Shown piece after piece: positions 60,435-64,000 of a stretch of 64,000 bases of DNA. The position numbers and the translations under genes are program-made. The notes beneath the pieces were generated by a model. That model was given only the letters and a program-made list of their open reading frames with translations. It had not been told where the DNA came from and searched no databases. The first letter of the stretch is position 1. The number at the start of each line of letters is the position of its first letter. The stretch comes from a virus, in IMG/VR virus record IMGVR_UViG_3300022602_002157, positions 1-64,000 of that record. One strand, written 5' to 3'.

Positions 60435-61978
60435 ATCAAATAGACTTATCAGCACAGCACAAACCGGACTGGGCATTATTCTTACCCGCAGTCAGTAGTT
60501 TCTTTATTACTGGCTTGGGTAAACAACGTGAAGGTGAAAATTATTTTGACCAAACACGTATTCCTGCAGGCTTCAATGGTGATGTTGAATGCTTGAACTT
60601 TTTGAATAGCAAGCAAGGTCTATACACTTATAAGTGGGGTTTGTATAGTGCAGGTCATGCCAACTTAGATACAACTGTTGATGACCATGCTGAAAGTATT
60701 ATTCGTAAACGTGAAAGTGGTACTTTCATGTTGGGTGATAGTGGTGGTTTTCAGATTCTTAAGTGTCAATGGCCTGCTGATTGGAAGGATCCCAACTGCC
60801 CACGTGCTATGAAAAAGCGTCAGCAAGTATTGAAGTGGATGGACACATACATGGACTATGGTATGTGTTTAGATATCCCTTCACAATCATTAAGCACGTT
60901 TCATATCAAGGATCCAAAGACTGGTAAAAGTGCGCATGGTATCAGTACAATTGAGGAAGCGATTACTGCTACACATATTAACAACGAATACTTTATTAAG
61001 AATCGTACAGGTGAATGTAAGTTCTTAAATGTTCTTCAAGGTCGCAATCACAGTCAAAGTGATAGTTGGTATGAAGAAATGAAAAAGTATTGTGACCCAA
61101 ACATCTATCCCGACAATCATTTCAATGGTTGGGCATTTGGGGGTCAGAACAAGATTGACGTTGAATTGATGTTGAATCGACTTGTTGGCATTATCCACGA
61201 TGGTTTGTTACAAGAAGGTAAGCATGACTTGATTCACTGTTTGGGTGTAAGCATTATGGAATATGCTGTATTGTTTACAGATATTCAACGTGCTATTCGA
61301 AAGTATCACAATCCAAAACTACAAATTACTTTTGACTGCGCAAGCCCATTCTTTAGTGCGGCTAAAGGTCTTGCATACTTTAACAACAGTATTGAGCATG
61401 GCAAGAAATGGTCATACAGTATGGAAAAGACTGCTGAAAACAAAAACTATGCTAATGACAATCGCAAGTTTAGTGATGCAGTATTGGCTGATGGTATTCA
61501 CGATGTGTTTACTGATAGCCCAATTACTGACCGTATGATGGTTAAGGACCTTTGCTATCGTGGTCATGGCTTTATCAACCAGCAAGGTAAAGAAACCAAA
61601 ACTAGTTGGGATACATTAAGTTATACACTATTGCAAGCACATAATGTTTATCAACACATTACTGCTGTGCAGGAAGCCAATCGTAAATATGAAACGGGTA
61701 TTATGCCCAAGATGGTTATGAGCAAGTTTGATGATAATCATTTTGGTAGTATCATTGAAGAAATCTTTAGCCTAAACGATAGAAAAAAGAGTTTGGATTT
61801 GATTAAGCAACACTCAAGTCTTTGGACACAAATGCAAAGTGGTAGTCAAGGATTTAGTGGTAAGCGTACTGTTAATGCAATGACCATGTTTGATCAACTG
61901 TTTGCCGTTGAACAAGAACCTGAACAGGATGAAGTCATTGAAGATGCAGACGATGAAATGGCTAATCTCATTGAATAA
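60431..61978 (+). CDS. dpdA: tRNA-guanine transglycosylase-like enzyme, DpdA candidate
   Basis: A 515-aa TGT-superfamily protein. FMLGDSGGFQILK places the substrate-binding Asp103; FLNVLQGRNHSQS replaces the VQGG loop; GWAFGGQNK matches the GGL turn; and TFDCASPFF gives the nucleophile Asp302. The Cys/His zinc cluster of bacterial TGT was not seen. Phage DpdA proteins of this type insert 7-deazaguanine bases into DNA and protect it from restriction. The start is TTG with GAGGTAA upstream, overlapping the previous stop. No preQ0 synthesis gene is in the window. Confidence 0.75.
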   Translation: MNQIDLSAQHKPDWALFLPAVSSFFITGLGKQREGENYFDQTRIPAGFNGDVECLNFLNSKQGLYTYKWGLYSAGHANLDTTVDDHAESIIRKRESGTFMLGDSGGFQILKCQWPADWKDPNCPRAMKKRQQVLKWMDTYMDYGMCLDIPSQSLSTFHIKDPKTGKSAHGISTIEEAITATHINNEYFIKNRTGECKFLNVLQGRNHSQSDSWYEEMKKYCDPNIYPDNHFNGWAFGGQNKIDVELMLNRLVGIIHDGLLQEGKHDLIHCLGVSIMEYAVLFTDIQRAIRKYHNPKLQITFDCASPFFSAAKGLAYFNNSIEHGKKWSYSMEKTAENKNYANDNRKFSDAVLADGIHDVFTDSPITDRMMVKDLCYRGHGFINQQGKETKTSWDTLSYTLLQAHNVYQHITAVQEANRKYETGIMPKMVMSKFDDNHFGSIIEEIFSLNDRKKSLDLIKQHSSLWTQMQSGSQGFSGKRTVNAMTMFDQLFAVEQEPEQDEVIEDADDEMANLIE

Positions 61979-61993
61979 TGTTAGCCATAACTG

Positions 61994-62021
61994 TTGCATT
62001 ATACACAAAACAATGTATAAT
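61994..62021 (+). promoter_or_regulatory. Sigma70-like promoter with internal inverted repeat
   Basis: TTGCAT, 16-bp spacer, TATAAT. ATTATACA (61998-62005) and TGTATAAT (62014-62021) are exact inverted repeats that overlap both boxes, so a dimeric regulator could bind there. Confidence 0.6.
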
Positions 62022-62044
62022 AGTTAAAGACTCTGGAGACAGAT

Positions 62045-62227
62045 ATGTACAAAGAACGAATCAGTAAATTACAAGATATGTTTGAAGATTTAACCAAACG
62101 TTCGAACGAAGGTAGCGACTTAGCCAATGCTGAACGTGCAAAGGTCTATGAGGAATTAGTTAGACTTAGACGTTTGCAATGGGAACACGATCATGACACG
62201 GTGAATTTTGATGAACACGATTACTAA
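62045..62227 (+). CDS. Small charged helical protein
   Basis: A 60-aa protein (YKERISKLQDMFEDLTKRSN, LVRLRRLQWEHDHD), helical and charged, with GGAGAC before the ATG. First gene after an early-type promoter. Function unknown; it overlaps the next gene. Confidence 0.55.
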   Translation: MYKERISKLQDMFEDLTKRSNEGSDLANAERAKVYEELVRLRRLQWEHDHDTVNFDEHDY

Positions 62228-62669
62228 TAGAAAACAAACACTTATGGAAACACGTAATAGAATTAAAGAACAGGCTAAACGCATGATCTTTGTTACCTTT
62301 CAGAAAGAAGGTATTCATTGTTATCCGGCAGCCGCATCAGACTCTAATCTGTCAACAGGTGATGAATATGATGTTAGTTTCTTAGCAACTCCACATCGTC
62401 ACATTTTTCACTTTAACGTGGCGATTGAAGTATTTCACAACGATAGGGATATTGAGTTTATTCAATTTAAGAGATGGCTTGAGAATCAATACTCTCAGGG
62501 CATTCTTGAATTGAATTTCAAAAGTTGTGAAATGATTAGTGATGACCTCTATGAAGTTATTGCTAGTCGATATCCCGAACGTAACATTGAAATCACTGTA
62601 AGCGAAGACGGTGAGAACGGTGCTACGATTTATTATTATACTCACAAACCTCAACTTATTAGCATTTAA
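62211..62669 (+). CDS. Unrecognised early protein
   Basis: A 152-aa protein, not recognised. KRMIFVTFQKEGIHCYPAAA, SFLATPHRHIFHFNVAIEVF and RDIEFIQFKRWLENQYSQGI suggest an alpha/beta fold with many His. I recall related small proteins in T4-like phages. The start is uncertain: ATG 62211 (overlapping the previous gene) or ATG 62244 (METRNRIKEQ). Confidence 0.55.
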   Translation: MNTITNRKQTLMETRNRIKEQAKRMIFVTFQKEGIHCYPAAASDSNLSTGDEYDVSFLATPHRHIFHFNVAIEVFHNDRDIEFIQFKRWLENQYSQGILELNFKSCEMISDDLYEVIASRYPERNIEITVSEDGENGATIYYYTHKPQLISI

Positions 62670-62680
62670 AGGAAAAATCA

Positions 62681-62893
62681 ATGGCTAAGTATGAACACAA
62701 GTCTAACCCTAAGGTCAATCAAATCTTTAAGGACCTAGAAGCATATCTAGGATTCTGTAAGGATTATGGCTATAGGTTCGATGAAGGTGATCTATATAGC
62801 ACACGTAGTTACGTGTGGCGTCAGTATCAAAAGTTTCTCACAGGAAAGCCCTTTAAGGACATGTGGGAATTAGATATGAAACCACGTGTCTAA
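62681..62893 (+). CDS. Small basic protein
   Basis: A 70-aa protein (AKYEHKSNPKVNQIFKDLEA, YLGFCKDYGYRFDEGDLY) with AAAGGA before the ATG. Helical, function unknown. It is the last gene of the short early operon and is followed by a strong hairpin. Confidence 0.55.
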   Translation: MAKYEHKSNPKVNQIFKDLEAYLGFCKDYGYRFDEGDLYSTRSYVWRQYQKFLTGKPFKDMWELDMKPRV

Positions 62894-62898
62894 ATATT

Positions 62899-62922
62899 AT
62901 ATGGGTTAGTGCTAACCCATAT
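62899..62922 (+). terminator. Hairpin after small operon
   Basis: A perfect 10-bp stem ATATGGGTTA/TAACCCATAT with a GTGC loop, 5 bases after the stop codon. No clear U-run follows, so efficiency as terminator is uncertain. Confidence 0.6.
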
Positions 62923-62935
62923 ATAATCATGACGA

Positions 62936-63685
62936 ATGAAACATAGTATATCAGCACCTGCAGGAGCATTTAAAAACCATCTTAGATGGTTGATGCTCCT
63001 GTCTGATTATTACAATAGTGAACTAAAAAATACATGCTTACCTACAAATTTAAATGATAAAATTTCTTTTATCAAAGAAAAAATATACCCTGATACTAGG
63101 GACTGTATTTCTTGGTTAGATTATGAGTGGACATATAAATTAGACTTAGATAAAGTAATGTATATTGACTTTTCTCCTAGAGTGGTTTCAGCACAGGGAA
63201 AAGACGAACCACAACATAAGATTATAACAATGTGGGCCACTCCTTTAGAATGTCTTCTTGGATATGCAAAATTTGAGCCAGGTATATTACAGTTTAAATC
63301 CAAAGAAGAGTTTTTTGTACAAATTACAAAAGAAAACATTTATACAAAAAACTATTTTAAGAATAAATTACCGAACGAAGAAATTTTATTACTACATTCT
63401 TATACCTTATTTAATCCTATATTAAGTAGAGCGTTTTACAATCAAGTTGTAGATTTTTTTGGAGTTGATGATCAATACGAATCTGCCTGCGAAATACATA
63501 ACATATGGTACAATAAACAAATCGATGCAAGAAAACAAGCGTATTATTTAATGAAAGATGCTGTATGGCCCAATTTTGCTTGGCGATTTGATCCAAAAAA
63601 TCTTTTATCTTCACATCCAAGAACTGAAGACGAATTTAATAGAATGAAGAAAATGATTTTAGAAATATATGCAGGAGATATTTAA
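62936..63685 (+). CDS. Possible sulfotransferase-related protein with degenerate P-loop
   Basis: A 249-aa protein. ISAPAGAFKNHLRWLMLLSD resembles the GPQGSGNH loop of the protein at 52142, but the Gly-Lys core is altered. The C-terminal half is Tyr/Trp-rich (IWYNKQIDARKQAYYLMKDA). It is probably a diverged member of the same group, but this rests on one motif. Next to it is a nucleotidyltransferase. Confidence 0.4.
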   Translation: MKHSISAPAGAFKNHLRWLMLLSDYYNSELKNTCLPTNLNDKISFIKEKIYPDTRDCISWLDYEWTYKLDLDKVMYIDFSPRVVSAQGKDEPQHKIITMWATPLECLLGYAKFEPGILQFKSKEEFFVQITKENIYTKNYFKNKLPNEEILLLHSYTLFNPILSRAFYNQVVDFFGVDDQYESACEIHNIWYNKQIDARKQAYYLMKDAVWPNFAWRFDPKNLLSSHPRTEDEFNRMKKMILEIYAGDI

Positions 63686-63690
63686 TTTTA

Positions 63691-64000
63691 ATGCGTAAAA
63701 TAGTTTTGATTACTGGGGGATTCGATCCAATTCACAGTGGGCATTTAAATTACATTAAGTCTGCTAGTGAATTGGGCGATACCCTTGTCGTAGGAGTCAA
63801 TAGCGATGAATGGTTGACCCGTAAAAAAGGTCGACCATTTATGCCATTAGATGAACGAATGGCAATTGTTGAATCATTAAGACATGTAGATGCGGCAATA
63901 CGTTTTAATGATAGTGATGGCAGCAGTAAAAATGCTATAAAAATTGTACGTGAAATGTGGCCCAAAGCAAAAATTGTTTTTGCCAATGGAGGAGATCGTA
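63691..64000 (+). CDS. Cytidylyltransferase-like protein, 3' partial
   Basis: Start of a nucleotidyltransferase, 103 codons before the window ends. KIVLITGGFDPIHSGHLNYI holds the HxGH motif, and VVGVNSDEWLTRKKGRPFMP with the KGRPxxP turn is typical of HldE/RfaE-type ADP-heptose or glycerol-phosphate cytidylyltransferases. It would activate a sugar or alcohol phosphate. GCAGGAGAT precedes the ATG. Confidence 0.85.
   Translation, partial: MRKIVLITGGFDPIHSGHLNYIKSASELGDTLVVGVNSDEWLTRKKGRPFMPLDERMAIVESLRHVDAAIRFNDSDGSSKNAIKIVREMWPKAKIVFANGGDR

Overview
The window is a contiguous piece of a large, AT-rich, T4-like myovirus genome. The T4-type genes recognised are dNMP kinase (gp1), tail sheath (gp18), tail tube (gp19), head-completion nuclease (gp4), a probable small terminase (gp16), clamp loader (gp44), family B DNA polymerase (gp43), sliding clamp (gp45), a DsbA-like late-transcription protein, a gp31-like co-chaperonin and PhoH. 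No photosynthesis gene, tRNA, integrase or CRISPR array was seen. Sec signal peptides, a lipobox protein and an outer-membrane barrel ending in Phe point to a Gram-negative host. The gene style resembles aquatic T4-like phages, but that is an inference.

Layout. 1-8132: dNMP kinase, an antisense HNH protein, then sheath, tube, a tube-like protein, gp4 and terminase. 8159-12111: two proteins with prohead-targeting-like N-termini, one of 1103 aa. 12210-22774: 1720-aa repetitive fibre, GH19 endolysin, Ig-like protein, second fibre-like protein. 22811-25273: early cluster with a Pol III-like fragment, co-chaperonin and clamp loader. 25300-26085 (minus): PhoH. 26272-28186: two unknowns and a holin-like protein with an FG-rich head. 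28227-31974: DnaJ and a ClpA-like unfoldase. 32004-41641: nucleotidyltransferase fusion, glycosyltransferase, a 1052-aa mosaic polyprotein, Dps and an oxygenase-like protein. 41638-48722: a run of exported or membrane proteins (secreted nuclease, lipoprotein, Asn-rich and Gln-rich proteins, coiled-coil membrane protein, outer-membrane barrel). 49562-54358: a tight operon of modification-type enzymes (di-iron, amidotransferase-like, cupin, three sulfotransferase-like, DUF2061, 2OG oxygenase). 54379-64000: metalloprotease, DsbA-like, SGNH hydrolase, polymerase, clamp, another sulfotransferase, a DpdA/TGT-like enzyme and a nucleotidyltransferase cut by the window end.

Regulation. Replication genes follow sigma70-like promoters (TTGAC-, 16-17 bp, TAT-AT). 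Structural genes follow an 8-mer of the form GATAAATA or ACTAAATA, resembling the T4 late promoter TATAAATA. In several cases of both kinds the start codon falls exactly where transcription should begin, implying leaderless mRNAs.

The strongest candidate for an undescribed system is the set of proteins with capsid-targeting-like N-termini and Glu-ended cleavage-like motifs. Chief among them is the polyprotein at 36592-39750. Its unrelated small domains (acetyltransferase, ASCH-like, ParB-like, zinc ribbons) are separated by six copies of one short GC-rich DNA repeat encoding QGVAEG-type peptides. It looks like a cassette-shuffled, protease-processed payload packaged with the DNA.
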